NCBI GenBank assembly: GCA_020632575.1
Contig: JACKFH010000021.1
Location: 1-60,427 of the forward strand
DNA: 60,427 bases
Origin: Candidatus Omnitrophota bacterium
Lineage (GTDB): Bacteria; Hinthialibacterota; Hinthialibacteria; OLB16
Direction: 5' to 3'
The stretch's first letter is position 1. Each line of letters opens with the position of its first letter. Positions 1 through 7,348 of this stretch are shown piece after piece. The notes under the pieces were generated by a model, which saw only the letters and a program-made list of their open reading frames with translations, ran no database searches and was not told the origin of the DNA. The position numbers and the translations under genes were made by a program.

Positions 1-82
1 TTTGTAACTTCCCCCTCGGAGTACAACTCCGGTCGAACACCGCACGGGATTCATAAATCCCGCGCGAGCACCGATCTCGGTT

Positions 83-1099
83 TCATCTTCCGATTTCAAT
101 CCGGTACGCGTTCTCCCGTTCCTTCTCCATCCGAATCCCCACATCAAGAAACCGGCGCACCACTTCGATATTCGTCCTCGTGTGCTCGGTTGGAGCCAAT
201 GTCCGATAGGCGCCGCCGCCCGCCATTGCCAACGGGATCAACAGTTGATCGGCGAGGTGAAGGCCGACCGGGACATCCGATTCGAGGTACTGTTTGGCCT
301 CCCTCGCGGCTCGTTTGGCGACAGCCTCCGCCGGAACCTGTCTCTCTCCGAATGCGGTGACGACTTCTTTCACCGTGTCGCTCTCGATCTCAATGAACAC
401 AAGATTCCCCGGTCCCTGAGATTCGACCGCACGGATTTCGATCTGCTTCTTGTTGAGACCGAGATATCCCTGCACCGTCTTCAGTTCGCGCTTGGCGATT
501 TGGCTCGATAGGTTGGCGATCACCGAGACCGCATGCACCTGACACTTCCCCTCGCGCTCAAGGATCTCGAGAGGAGCCAGATTTTGCGACGGTTGGATTC
601 GGATCTCGCACTTACCGCCCCCCGCCGGATAGAACCCATAAGACTTCAGATCGGCCTCAACATGGACACCCATCTTCTCCAAGAGTGGAAGAAAAGTCTC
701 AACCACAAAATGGAAAGGGGGAGCGTAAGGATTGTGTGTCCCACCACGAAGGATGAGCATCGATTCACCCTCGGCGATCATCAGGGGCGGTAGCACCGTC
801 TGCAAAACAAGCATCGTGCTGCCCGCGGTCCCCACCGAGAACTCATAGTGTCCGGCATGGATGCCAGAGGGATGGAAAGTAACCTCCTCCGAGCCGATCA
901 CGTCCCCCTCCACCTTCGCTCCACCCACCCTTGCGGCGGCTTGGAGGGAGGTGAGGTGTTGACGCATCAACCCTGGCCGCTTTCGCCCCTTCCGGATGTG
1001 GAAGATGCGAAACGGTTTTTGGGTCACCAGAGAAAGAGCCAGGGAGGAGCGGAGGATCTGTCCCCCGCCCTCTCCCATGGAACCATCGATTTCGATCAT
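83..1099 (-). CDS. rtcA: RNA 3'-terminal phosphate cyclase RtcA
   Basis: 338 residues, the usual RtcA length. The family converts RNA 3'-phosphate ends to 2',3'-cyclic phosphates using ATP through a covalent enzyme-AMP. The N-terminus carries the family signature (EGGGQILR near residue 10, then RPGLMRQHL). The C-terminus has HLADQLLIPLA and an EHTRTNI motif whose His (about residue 306) corresponds to the AMP-accepting histidine. The ATG at 1099 fits the conserved MIEIDGSMGEGGGQ start. It lies 24 nt downstream of the slipin gene on the same strand and is probably co-transcribed with it. No rtcB ligase gene lies in the window; it could be beyond position 1. Identification is firm. Confidence 0.95.
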   Translation of the reverse strand: MIEIDGSMGEGGGQILRSSLALSLVTQKPFRIFHIRKGRKRPGLMRQHLTSLQAAARVGGAKVEGDVIGSEEVTFHPSGIHAGHYEFSVGTAGSTMLVLQTVLPPLMIAEGESMLILRGGTHNPYAPPFHFVVETFLPLLEKMGVHVEADLKSYGFYPAGGGKCEIRIQPSQNLAPLEILEREGKCQVHAVSVIANLSSQIAKRELKTVQGYLGLNKKQIEIRAVESQGPGNLVFIEIESDTVKEVVTAFGERQVPAEAVAKRAAREAKQYLESDVPVGLHLADQLLIPLAMAGGGAYRTLAPTEHTRTNIEVVRRFLDVGIRMEKERENAYRIEIGR

Positions 1100-1123
1100 T
1101 GGTTTTCCTCAATCGATTTTCGA

Positions 1124-2230
1124 TTATAGGAGGTTGACCACCTTCTCGGCCAACCCCTTGTCGCCGAGGAGCACCTGGAGTTTCGAGTGCTCGGCGACTT
1201 TTTCTAGGACCTCGAGCTCGCGCAACCTCATGAGGGTCGGATTGCTTTCGAGCAACTTCGCGGTGTTGGCCTGGGACCGCATCGCGGCGGTCTCTTCCCG
1301 TCTCGCGATCAGGTTCGCCTCGGCCGCTTTCCGCGCCTCGGTCACCCGGTTCAGGATCTCTCTCATCTCGCCCGGGAGGATGATGTCTCGGATACCGAGG
1401 TCGAGGACCTGGACACCAAATGACTCCGTTTTGTTGCGTAGAACCTTCAAGAGATCCTCCGCGACAGTCTCCTTATCGGACAGGAGGGAGTCGAGCTCCC
1501 GAGTTCCGACCATGCTCCGAAGGGCGAGCTGGCCCTCACGGTAGACCGCCTGACGATAGTCCTCGACCTGGGAGACCGCCCGCTTTGGGTCAGTCACCCG
1601 ATAGGTCACGGTCGCGTTGAGACGCAGGGTGACCTTATCCGCGGTCATGATCTCCTGACCTGCGATATCGAGGACCGACTCCCGACGATCCACCTGATGG
1701 ACTCTCAGCTGACCGTTCTTCCGCCAGTAAGCGTAACGGCCCGGTTCGAGTTCCGCGATCAGCTTGCCGTTTTGGAAAACCAGACCGGTGAACCCCTGCT
1801 CGACAGTCACTCTCTCGATCGCTTGGGTCGAGAGGTTGGAGTCGAGGATATCCTCCGCGCGATCGTGCTCGAACCGGATGTTCGCGACATCGAATTTCTC
1901 GATCCGGATGTCGTGGAACTCGGTCCAGATCGCGTAGAGACCGGCCGAAAGGACCACCTCGAGGCGGCCATCCATCCAGACGATCGCGCGCTCATGGTTC
2001 TTGAGGTCGATCACCTCGGCGTGACCGTCGAGGACGCCCGACTTGACGATCAAGTCGAGGTCCCTCTCCGGAAGCCAGGCGTCCCTTTGGGAACAGACCT
2101 CCACCCGGTCCTTCCGGAACGGATTGAGGAACCAGTAAACGCCCTTCCCCAGCATCGCGCGAAACTCGCCGTGCCGAAAATGGAATCCTTTTTCATACGA
2201 GCGGATTCGAACTCTTTTGATTCCCAACAT
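1124..2230 (-). CDS. Slipin / SPFH (band 7) family protein
   Basis: 368 residues. The band-7 domain spans roughly residues 150-310 (DIAGQEIMTADKVTLRLNAT, then VSQVEDYRQAVYREGQLALR). It is followed by the slipin-like helical segment with EMREILNRVTEARKAAEAN. The first 140 residues are an extra beta-rich part with no hydrophobic anchor, so the protein looks soluble or peripherally membrane-bound. An AAAGGAG ribosome site precedes the ATG. SPFH proteins build membrane-associated oligomeric scaffolds. Band-7 proteins are, to my knowledge, recurrent neighbours of bacterial rtc genes, but their role there is unsettled. It sits between a tRNA and MITE-like element upstream and rtcA 24 nt downstream. 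Confidence 0.88.
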   Translation of the reverse strand: MLGIKRVRIRSYEKGFHFRHGEFRAMLGKGVYWFLNPFRKDRVEVCSQRDAWLPERDLDLIVKSGVLDGHAEVIDLKNHERAIVWMDGRLEVVLSAGLYAIWTEFHDIRIEKFDVANIRFEHDRAEDILDSNLSTQAIERVTVEQGFTGLVFQNGKLIAELEPGRYAYWRKNGQLRVHQVDRRESVLDIAGQEIMTADKVTLRLNATVTYRVTDPKRAVSQVEDYRQAVYREGQLALRSMVGTRELDSLLSDKETVAEDLLKVLRNKTESFGVQVLDLGIRDIILPGEMREILNRVTEARKAAEANLIARREETAAMRSQANTAKLLESNPTLMRLRELEVLEKVAEHSKLQVLLGDKGLAEKVVNLL

Positions 2231-2334
2231 GATGGGACTCCTTTCCGGATCTTCGCGCGCCGACGTGGGCGGTTGGAGATCCTTGTTGCTTAACTCAAGG
2301 AGACGAGATCATCGTCTCCCGAAAAACTTCATCC

Positions 2335-2688
2335 GTGTCATTCCGACGTTAGGAGGAATCTGATGGGAGAGACCTGCTTCATCGCAACAACAGAGTCCGT
2401 TTCAACGGACGCCTCTTTGTGTAGCGACGGGATTGATCCCGTCGCGGGTATCATCGCCTCATGCCATCTCGATGAGACCGACAAACCCTTCGGCATCGAT
2501 CTTGATCCGCCACAATCCATGCAGTCAGTCTGCGAAACAGACTCGCCACGATTGAGGTGTCAATTCGATTGAAATTGGCTCCACACAGAGAGCCGTCTGT
2601 TGAAACAGACTCTTCTCCCATGGAGGTTGACGGGAGAACGATAAAGATCGTGTCTCCAATCAGATTCCTCCTGACGTCGGAATGACAC
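2335..2688. repeat. MITE-like palindromic element, copy 1
   Basis: A 354-bp non-coding element with near-perfect terminal inverted repeats of about 29 bp. Each end reads GTGTCATTCCGACGT then AGGAGGAATCTGAT, one T/C difference apart. Inside each arm are short palindromes (AGTCCGTTTCAACGGACT type; GCGACGGGATTGATCCCGTCGC type). The whole element can fold into one long branched hairpin. Related copies lie at 21329-21648, 23631-23952 and from 60348 to the window end. No transposase is present, so a non-autonomous or REP-derived element is likely. It lies between the tRNA and the slipin gene and would be transcribed with them. Confidence 0.8.
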
Positions 2689-2884
2689 CAAGGGGAACGG
2701 TCGAGAAAGGCGAGGCTTTCTCACCAATCTTCGTGGGATCATTTTCCTTGTTTCGCCTTCGAGAGGAGGCGCGTCCTTCTCTCCCCATGAGTTCGTGCGG
2801 GGAGGGTTTGAGTTTTTCGGTTACCGATCGATCCTGGGAACACGATCGAAGGACCCGTGGGTTCGACCTTTCTCGCTCGGAGAT

Positions 2885-2998
2885 CTGCTTCCGGAGAAGC
2901 AGTGACCTCGGAGCGGTCCGGGTCTTTCGCCGAAAACGGTATCCGCCCTCCACAGGGCGCGACTTCACGGTGCTCGGCAATATCGCCCGAAGGCGATG
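2885..2998 (-). ncRNA. Candidate structured RNA with UNCG tetraloop hairpins
   Basis: Downstream of the tRNA-Asn on the minus strand are three strong hairpins. At 2998-2983 ATCGCC-TTCG-GGCGAT has a C(UUCG)G loop. At 2960-2945 CGCCCT-GTGG-AGGGCG. At 2902-2885 CTGCTTC-TCCG-GAAGCAG has a C(UCCG)G loop. UNCG loops appear in this form only when the minus strand is read. No convincing protein is encoded here. Some rtc operons encode Y RNAs, so a regulatory or substrate RNA is possible, but no family match can be claimed. Boundaries are arbitrary; only the hairpins are seen. Confidence 0.35.
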
Positions 2999-3040
2999 CT
3001 GCTTTGCTGGAAAGTCGGACCGCCACCCCCCTCCGGCCTC

Positions 3041-3068
3041 GTGGTTAGCAGCCACTTTCCTAAAGTGG
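3041..3068 (-). other. Hairpin resembling a tRNA-Ser(GCU) anticodon arm
   Basis: Immediately 3' of the tRNA-Asn CCA end, the minus strand reads AAAGTGG then CTGCTAA then CCAC. This is an anticodon-arm-like stem with a GCT triplet in a 7-nt loop. It closely resembles the real tRNA's TGGCTGTTAACCA. The same stretch forms an alternative hairpin CCACTTT-AGG-AAAGTGG that includes the tRNA's own CCA. No D arm or T arm accompanies it, so it is not a complete tRNA. It may be a remnant, a 3'-processing structure or chance. Confidence 0.35.
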
Positions 3069-3143
3069 TGTTTTGGGCGGGATTCGAACCCGCGACCTGA
3101 TGGTTAACAGCCATCTGCTCTTACCAGACTGAGCTACCGAAAC
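3066..3143 (-). tRNA. tRNA-Asn (GUU), CCA encoded
   Basis: A complete cloverleaf reads on the minus strand. The acceptor 5' strand is GTTTCGG, the D arm GCTC/GAGC with GG in the loop, the anticodon arm GATGG-CTGTTAA-CCATC, the variable loop AGGTC, the T arm GCGGG-TTCGAAT-CCCGC, and the acceptor 3' strand CCAAAAC followed by A and CCA. The anticodon GTT gives asparagine. The acceptor stem has a C-A mismatch at pair 5-68, and the discriminator is A rather than the common G. It lies about 90 nt downstream of a sigma-54 promoter candidate and upstream of slipin-rtcA. Confidence 0.9.
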
Positions 3144-3241
3144 CGCCGTTCTTTCTGGCTCAGAACCCGTTCACGGGACACGCCGGACCAAAACTCGCCA
3201 AGCGCGCCGCCGGTCCGGAAAGATCGGCCATGCCGGAATAA

Positions 3242-3257
3242 AGCAGTGGGGATGCCA
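3242..3257 (-). promoter_or_regulatory. Candidate sigma-54 promoter (RtcR-type)
   Basis: On the minus strand the sequence reads TGGCATCCCCACTGCT. Compared with the sigma-54 consensus TGGCAY-N5-TTGCW, the -24 GG and -12 GC are exactly spaced, with a mismatch only at the first T of TTGC among the core positions. It is divergent from rtcR and points at tRNA-Asn, slipin and rtcA. RtcR is a sigma-54 activator, so this is where its promoter is expected. The leader between the promoter and the tRNA contains a CCGGACC/GGTCCGG inverted repeat (3183-3189 and 3212-3218). Confidence 0.65.
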
Positions 3258-3394
3258 GCGGAGAAAGAGTGGGTGAAGAAAAGCGCAAGCCTAATGAATT
3301 GAGGGGACTGAGATTGATTGAGGGAGAAGATTTGTCTCTACCCGAAAAAACCGGCTTCCCAGATCATTATCCGATCGAATAAGATCTTAGAATT

Positions 3395-4999
3395 ATGGCT
3401 AAGAAACAACTCGTGGTGATTGGACTTCTCGGCTCGGTTCTGGACCGACGGGGCAGAGGCGAGCAGCGGTGGGAGAGGTGGAGGCCGAGTGTGGCATTGC
3501 ACCGTCACGAAGATCTTCTGATTGATCGGTTTGAGATGATCCACGAGCAGAGCTGGGCGCGTCTGGCCGACTCCATCCGGAAGGACATTGGGGAGATCTC
3601 TCCTGAGACCGAGGTTCGTCTTCACCCGGTCGAACTCGAGGACCCCTGGGATTTCGAGGAGGTGTATGGGGCCCTCCATCAGTTCACCCGCTCTTATCCC
3701 TTCGACACCGAGAAAGAGGATTACCTCGTCCACATCACCACCGGGACTCATGTGATCCAAATCTGCCTCTTCCTCCTCACCGAGGCGCGATACATCCCGG
3801 GGCGTCTGATTCAGACCAGCCCACCCAAGGGAGGGAATCGCTCGGGAAGCGGCGATTATTCGCTGGTCGATCTCGATCTCTCGCGCTACGACGGAATCGC
3901 CGCACGATTCAAGCAGGAAACCCGTGACGATATCGCCAAGCTCAAATCGGGAATCGAAACTCGGAATGAAGAATTCAACCGCCTGATCGAGCAAATCGAA
4001 AAGGTCTCGATCCGCAGTCACGAACCGATCCTTCTAATGGGGCCGACCGGCGCGGGGAAGAGCCAGCTCGCCAAGCGAATTTTTGAGATCAAGAAAGAGA
4101 GGCAGTACCTGTCGGGACAATTTGTCGAAGTGAATTGCGCCACGCTACGGGGGGACACCGCCATGGCCACCCTGTTCGGACACACCAAGGGCGCCTTCAC
4201 GGGCGCCACCGAGGCCCGCGCGGGGTTGTTGCGTCAGGCCGATAGCGGAGTCTTGTTTCTCGATGAGATTGGAGAGATCGGTCTGGACGAACAGGCGATG
4301 CTTCTCCGCGCCATCGAGGAGAAACGTTTTTTGCCTTTGGGTTCGGACACCGAGGTGGAAAGCGATTTCCAACTCATCTGCGGCACCAACCGCGACCTCC
4401 ACGAATCGGCGGCCGAGGGAAATTTTCGGGAGGATCTACTGTCGCGGATCGATCTTTGGACCTATCGGTTGCCCGGACTCGCGGATCGAGTCGAGGACAT
4501 CGAACCGAACCTCGACTACGAACTGAACCGGTACATGCTTCGCAACAATTTGTATGTCCAATTCAGCGCGGAAGCGAGGGAGGAATTTCTCCGATTCGCG
4601 ACCTCCAAGCAGGCCAAATGGTCGGCCAACTTCCGGGATCTGATCGGAGCGGTGACTCGGATGGCGACTCTCGCTCCGGGTGGGCGGATCACCGAGGAGG
4701 TTGTCCAAGCCGAAACTGAATCCCTCAGGAAAAAATGGTCCACCGACGGGAGGCCGCCGAAAGGTCAAACCCTCACTGTTTCGCTTCCTCGGGAGCTCAT
4801 GGACCAGCTCGACGATTTCGACCGGGTGCAACTCGAGTTTGTTCTCACAATCTGCCGGGAGTGTCGATCCCTCTCCGAAGCCGGCCGCCGCCTCTACGCC
4901 GTCTCACGCTCCAAGAGAAAAACTCCGAACGATGCGGATCGGTTGAGAAAATATCTGGCGCGGTTCGGGCTGTCGTGGGAGGAAGTGGTTGCGGACTGA
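3395..4999 (+). CDS. rtcR: RtcR, CARF-domain sigma-54 activator of RNA repair genes
   Basis: 534 residues, the normal RtcR length. Residues 1 to about 180 are the CARF-like Rossmann sensor (VVIGLLGSVLD start, ITTGTHVIQICLFLL core). The AAA+ domain follows with Walker A GPTGAGKS (about 215), the sigma-54-contacting loop GAFTGA (about 266) and Walker B GVLFLDEIGEIG (about 286). A C-terminal helix-turn-helix spans about 480-530. In the family, binding of RNA ends bearing 2',3'-cyclic phosphate to the CARF domain relieves repression. No strong ribosome site precedes the ATG. It is divergent from the tRNA-slipin-rtcA unit and convergent with the next gene. Confidence 0.95.
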   Translation: MAKKQLVVIGLLGSVLDRRGRGEQRWERWRPSVALHRHEDLLIDRFEMIHEQSWARLADSIRKDIGEISPETEVRLHPVELEDPWDFEEVYGALHQFTRSYPFDTEKEDYLVHITTGTHVIQICLFLLTEARYIPGRLIQTSPPKGGNRSGSGDYSLVDLDLSRYDGIAARFKQETRDDIAKLKSGIETRNEEFNRLIEQIEKVSIRSHEPILLMGPTGAGKSQLAKRIFEIKKERQYLSGQFVEVNCATLRGDTAMATLFGHTKGAFTGATEARAGLLRQADSGVLFLDEIGEIGLDEQAMLLRAIEEKRFLPLGSDTEVESDFQLICGTNRDLHESAAEGNFREDLLSRIDLWTYRLPGLADRVEDIEPNLDYELNRYMLRNNLYVQFSAEAREEFLRFATSKQAKWSANFRDLIGAVTRMATLAPGGRITEEVVQAETESLRKKWSTDGRPPKGQTLTVSLPRELMDQLDDFDRVQLEFVLTICRECRSLSEAGRRLYAVSRSKRKTPNDADRLRKYLARFGLSWEEVVAD

Positions 5000-5011
5000 A
5001 AGGATGGGCGG

Positions 5012-6142
5012 CTACGGAACCGCCACTCGCCCAATCGCATCCTCGCTCAGACTGCCGAAGTAAAGCATCCCATCATGCTCCGTGACACTGGTAACTTCAG
5101 AGTAGTGTTCTCCAGTGGGGTCCTGCAGGTTCTGGATGACTTGCCCGTTCATGTCCAAACCGAGGGCGAAGCCATAGGGAGTGTGGGTGGGCCCGACCAC
5201 CTCGGGCAGGCGTGTGATTATTTTCCTGAGAAAGGGATGGGGAAGTAGGGGATCGAATATTTCGCGGGTGGGCGGGCCTTCCACAAGCGCAAGCCAAAAA
5301 GTGTCTTGGCCATTACAGGTGATGTTGTCCGGGAAGCCGGGCAGGTTCTCGATAAAGATATCGGTCTGGCCCTTCTTCGGTCCCTCCAGCCAGTAGCGCT
5401 TCACTCGATACTTCCAGGTTTCGTTGATCAGAACGAAGTTTTGATCGGGGCTGATGGCGACGCCATTCGCGAAGTAGAGGTCATCCAGAACCATCCGAGT
5501 GGATGCTGAATGTGGGTCATAAGCAAGGAGTCGACCATTGGGGCGGTGCTCCATCAGGTCGAGCATCAGTTTGTCGAGGGGAAATTTCTTGGAGGCGTCG
5601 GTGAAATAGATTGTCCCATCGGCGGCGATATCGAGATCATCCGCGAAGACAATCGGTTCGCCTTTGACCTCGTTGGCCAATACCTTGATGTCACCCTCGG
5701 GGGAGATGGAGAGCAATCCTTTCCAGGCATCGGCGACGATCAAATTGCCGGATGCATCGAACACCATCCCAAGCGGTCGCCCGCCTGTTTCCACAAAAAC
5801 CTCTGGGTCGGTCCCGTCGTCATTGAACCGGACCACGCGGCCATCCAGCAAGCCCGTATAGAGGCGCCCCTCATCATCGAACGCCACATCCTCCGGCCCC
5901 ACTCCCATTCCCTTCCCCATTCTTTCGACATGGGCCAACCGATCGTTGGGTTCATAAACTCCAGTCATGGGAGGAAGAGTCGGCGGCGTCCAAGCGGCCG
6001 GGTCGATGGGAACCGGCCAGAGGAGCAGATAAAGTAAGAGAATTCCCAATAACCCGACGAGAATCCGACCGATCTTCTTACGCATTCTTGGGTTTGGAGG
6101 CTCCGAGGGAAGGGAATGGGGCGGTTTCATGTGCGATGACAT
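5012..6142 (-). CDS. SMP-30/strictosidine synthase-like beta-propeller, membrane anchored
   Basis: 376 residues. A membrane segment (IGRILVGLLGILLLYLLLWP, about residues 24-43) is followed by a six-bladed propeller of the gluconolactonase/strictosidine-synthase superfamily. Typical stretches are GPEDVAFDDEGRLYTG, FADDLDIAADGTIYFTDAS, YFANGVAISPD and NLPGFPDNI. Metal-dependent lactonase or hydrolase activity is usual in the superfamily; the substrate is unknown. Start codons at 6142, 6130 and 6085 are all possible, and the last puts the hydrophobic segment nearest the N-terminus. The 5' end abuts the first Rhs-tail fragment. Confidence 0.82.
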   Translation of the reverse strand: MSSHMKPPHSLPSEPPNPRMRKKIGRILVGLLGILLLYLLLWPVPIDPAAWTPPTLPPMTGVYEPNDRLAHVERMGKGMGVGPEDVAFDDEGRLYTGLLDGRVVRFNDDGTDPEVFVETGGRPLGMVFDASGNLIVADAWKGLLSISPEGDIKVLANEVKGEPIVFADDLDIAADGTIYFTDASKKFPLDKLMLDLMEHRPNGRLLAYDPHSASTRMVLDDLYFANGVAISPDQNFVLINETWKYRVKRYWLEGPKKGQTDIFIENLPGFPDNITCNGQDTFWLALVEGPPTREIFDPLLPHPFLRKIITRLPEVVGPTHTPYGFALGLDMNGQVIQNLQDPTGEHYSEVTSVTEHDGMLYFGSLSEDAIGRVAVP

Positions 6143-6143
6143 C

Positions 6144-6186
6144 GGCGTTGCTCGAGAATCCGTTCTCGTACTTCATGGCCAGAGTT
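6144..6186 (-). pseudogene. Rhs/YD-repeat tail fragment a
   Basis: A piece of about 43 bp matching the core of the larger Rhs remnant (8509-8551), including the segment encoding LAMKYENGF on the minus strand. It lies between the SMP-30-like gene and a small membrane protein. The membrane protein's last codons (TCTGGCCATGA) are contributed by this fragment. It is the first of five same-strand copies. Confidence 0.6.
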
Positions 6187-6508
6187 GTGCACTTATCGCA
6201 AAGCTAATCAACATTAGGAGTGCGACCGTCAGTGTAATGATAGAGACATCCCGAACGACTAAGCATATGAATTGAGGAAGGGTTTCCACCTTCTCGTCTT
6301 CCCTGGAATCGGGCCAATATACAAATCCCCAAAAGAGCAAACCACCCACGATGATAAAGCAGAGGGTTCCGAGGGATATAATCCCTTCTCCATACTTTGA
6401 CAGCGCCCCGTAGCCTCGCAGCGTAAGGAACGCCCCCAGCGAGAGAACAAAAACTAGAATTGAACGACCCTTCTTATGAGGGATAAATTTCTTTCCTAGT
6501 AGCTCCAT
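6173..6508 (-). CDS. Small membrane protein of unknown function
   Basis: 111 residues, with three likely membrane helices (about residues 17-33, 43-65 and 82-107) and a basic N-terminus (KKFIPHKKGR). An AAGGAT ribosome site stands 7 nt before the ATG. I do not recognise a family. It lies between Rhs-tail fragments a and b, and its stop codon falls inside fragment a. Small membrane proteins in such positions can be immunity proteins of polymorphic toxins, but nothing beyond position supports that here. Confidence 0.55.
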   Translation of the reverse strand: MELLGKKFIPHKKGRSILVFVLSLGAFLTLRGYGALSKYGEGIISLGTLCFIIVGGLLFWGFVYWPDSREDEKVETLPQFICLVVRDVSIITLTVALLMLISFAISAQLWP

Positions 6509-6570
6509 AAACTATCCTTGTTCAATCATTGCATCCCATCCAATCAAGAGCCGTCTCATCGTTATCTGAG

Positions 6571-6675
6571 CCACACCCCCGGCGTTGTTCGACGATCCGT
6601 TCTCGTACTTCATGGCCAGAGTCAGTTGGTCACGCACATTCCTCGGGTAAAGCATTAGCCAAGTATAAACCCACA
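6571..6675 (-). pseudogene. Rhs/YD-repeat tail fragment b
   Basis: The minus strand encodes a stretch resembling NVRDQLTLAMKYENGSSNNAG, the same tail seen at 8507-8594. Relative to that copy it carries an extra run of about 20 bp after the CACATTCC junction. Fragment c shares this extra run in altered form. It has no start codon or complete domain of its own and is a remnant. Confidence 0.7.
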
Positions 6676-6727
6676 ATGAATCGACAGTCCAGCAATTTCT
6701 TTTGCAGCGTCACTTGCGGAAATGAGG

Positions 6728-6756
6728 TTGTGCCGTGCAACGTGACATGGTACATT
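6728..6756 (+). promoter_or_regulatory. Candidate sigma-70 promoter of higBA
   Basis: TTGTGC (6728-6733), a 17-bp spacer and TACATT (6751-6756). The toxin ATG at 6762 falls at the predicted transcription start, which would make the message leaderless or nearly so. Confidence 0.4.
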
Positions 6757-6761
6757 AATTC

Positions 6762-7040
6762 ATGATCCGCTCGATTCGACATCGCGGCTTGAAGCGTCTT
6801 TATCAACGTGGAGACGCAGGTGGTCTGAAGTCCGAACTGGTCAATCGAATCGAAGATGTTCTCGCCCATTTGGACGTGGCGACTCGACCGGGAGACGTGG
6901 ATTTGCCCGGGTATCGTCTTCATTCATTGAAAGGTGAACGCAAGGGTTTTTGGAGCGTGACCGTTTCGGGCAATTGGCGAATCATTTTCCGGATGGAAGA
7001 TGGAGACGCCTACGATGTCGATTTGTTGGATTACCACTAA
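6762..7040 (+). CDS. higB: HigB-type toxin of a RelE-superfamily toxin-antitoxin pair
   Basis: 92 residues, the standard HigB length. The family pattern is clear: IRHRGLKRLYQRGD at the start, the central LPGYRLHSLKG, and the C-terminal SGNWRIIFRMEDGDAYDVDLLDYH. HigB toxins cleave mRNA on the ribosome. The toxin gene comes first and the antitoxin follows after 15 nt, the usual hig order. It lies between Rhs-tail fragments b and c and runs on the opposite strand to them. Confidence 0.9.
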   Translation: MIRSIRHRGLKRLYQRGDAGGLKSELVNRIEDVLAHLDVATRPGDVDLPGYRLHSLKGERKGFWSVTVSGNWRIIFRMEDGDAYDVDLLDYH

Positions 7041-7055
7041 CAAGGAGAAAGAATT

Positions 7056-7343
7056 ATGCCGATGAAATCGCCGCCACACCCCGGACGATCCATCAGGGAT
7101 GCTTGTTTGGATGCTGTCGGGCTGAGTGTCACCGAGGGAGCGAGGGTGCTCGGTGTGGCGCGGCACACGCTTTCGCGTGTGATCAATGGCCATTCCGGAA
7201 TATCGCCGGAGATGGCCATCCGGTTGGAGAAGGCGGGATGGTCCAACGCCGATCATTGGATGCGCCTGCAAGCGTCTTATGACTTAGCTCAAGCCCGCGA
7301 GCACCAAGATCGAATCCATGTCGCACGGTACGAATCGGCATAG
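7056..7343 (+). CDS. higA: HigA-type antitoxin, XRE helix-turn-helix
   Basis: 95 residues. A helix-turn-helix of the HigA type spans roughly residues 23-65 (LSVTEGARVLGVARHTLSRVI, then SPEMAIRLEKAGW and ADHWMRLQASYDLAQAR). An AAGGAG ribosome site lies about 8 nt before the ATG. It neutralises HigB and, in the family, represses its own promoter. Its stop codon lies only 5 bp from the start of Rhs-tail fragment c. Confidence 0.9.
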   Translation: MPMKSPPHPGRSIRDACLDAVGLSVTEGARVLGVARHTLSRVINGHSGISPEMAIRLEKAGWSNADHWMRLQASYDLAQAREHQDRIHVARYESA

Positions 7344-7348
7344 TGGTT

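Noticed and set aside
3030..3068. A second complete tRNA (Ser) next to tRNA-Asn
   Set aside because: Only an anticodon-like arm is present; no D arm, T arm or acceptor stem can be drawn.
2660..3107. Several frames across the tRNA region, one ending FGRDSNPRPDG
   Set aside because: That end is the well-known translation of an antisense tRNA T-arm; the rest overlaps the repeat element and hairpins.
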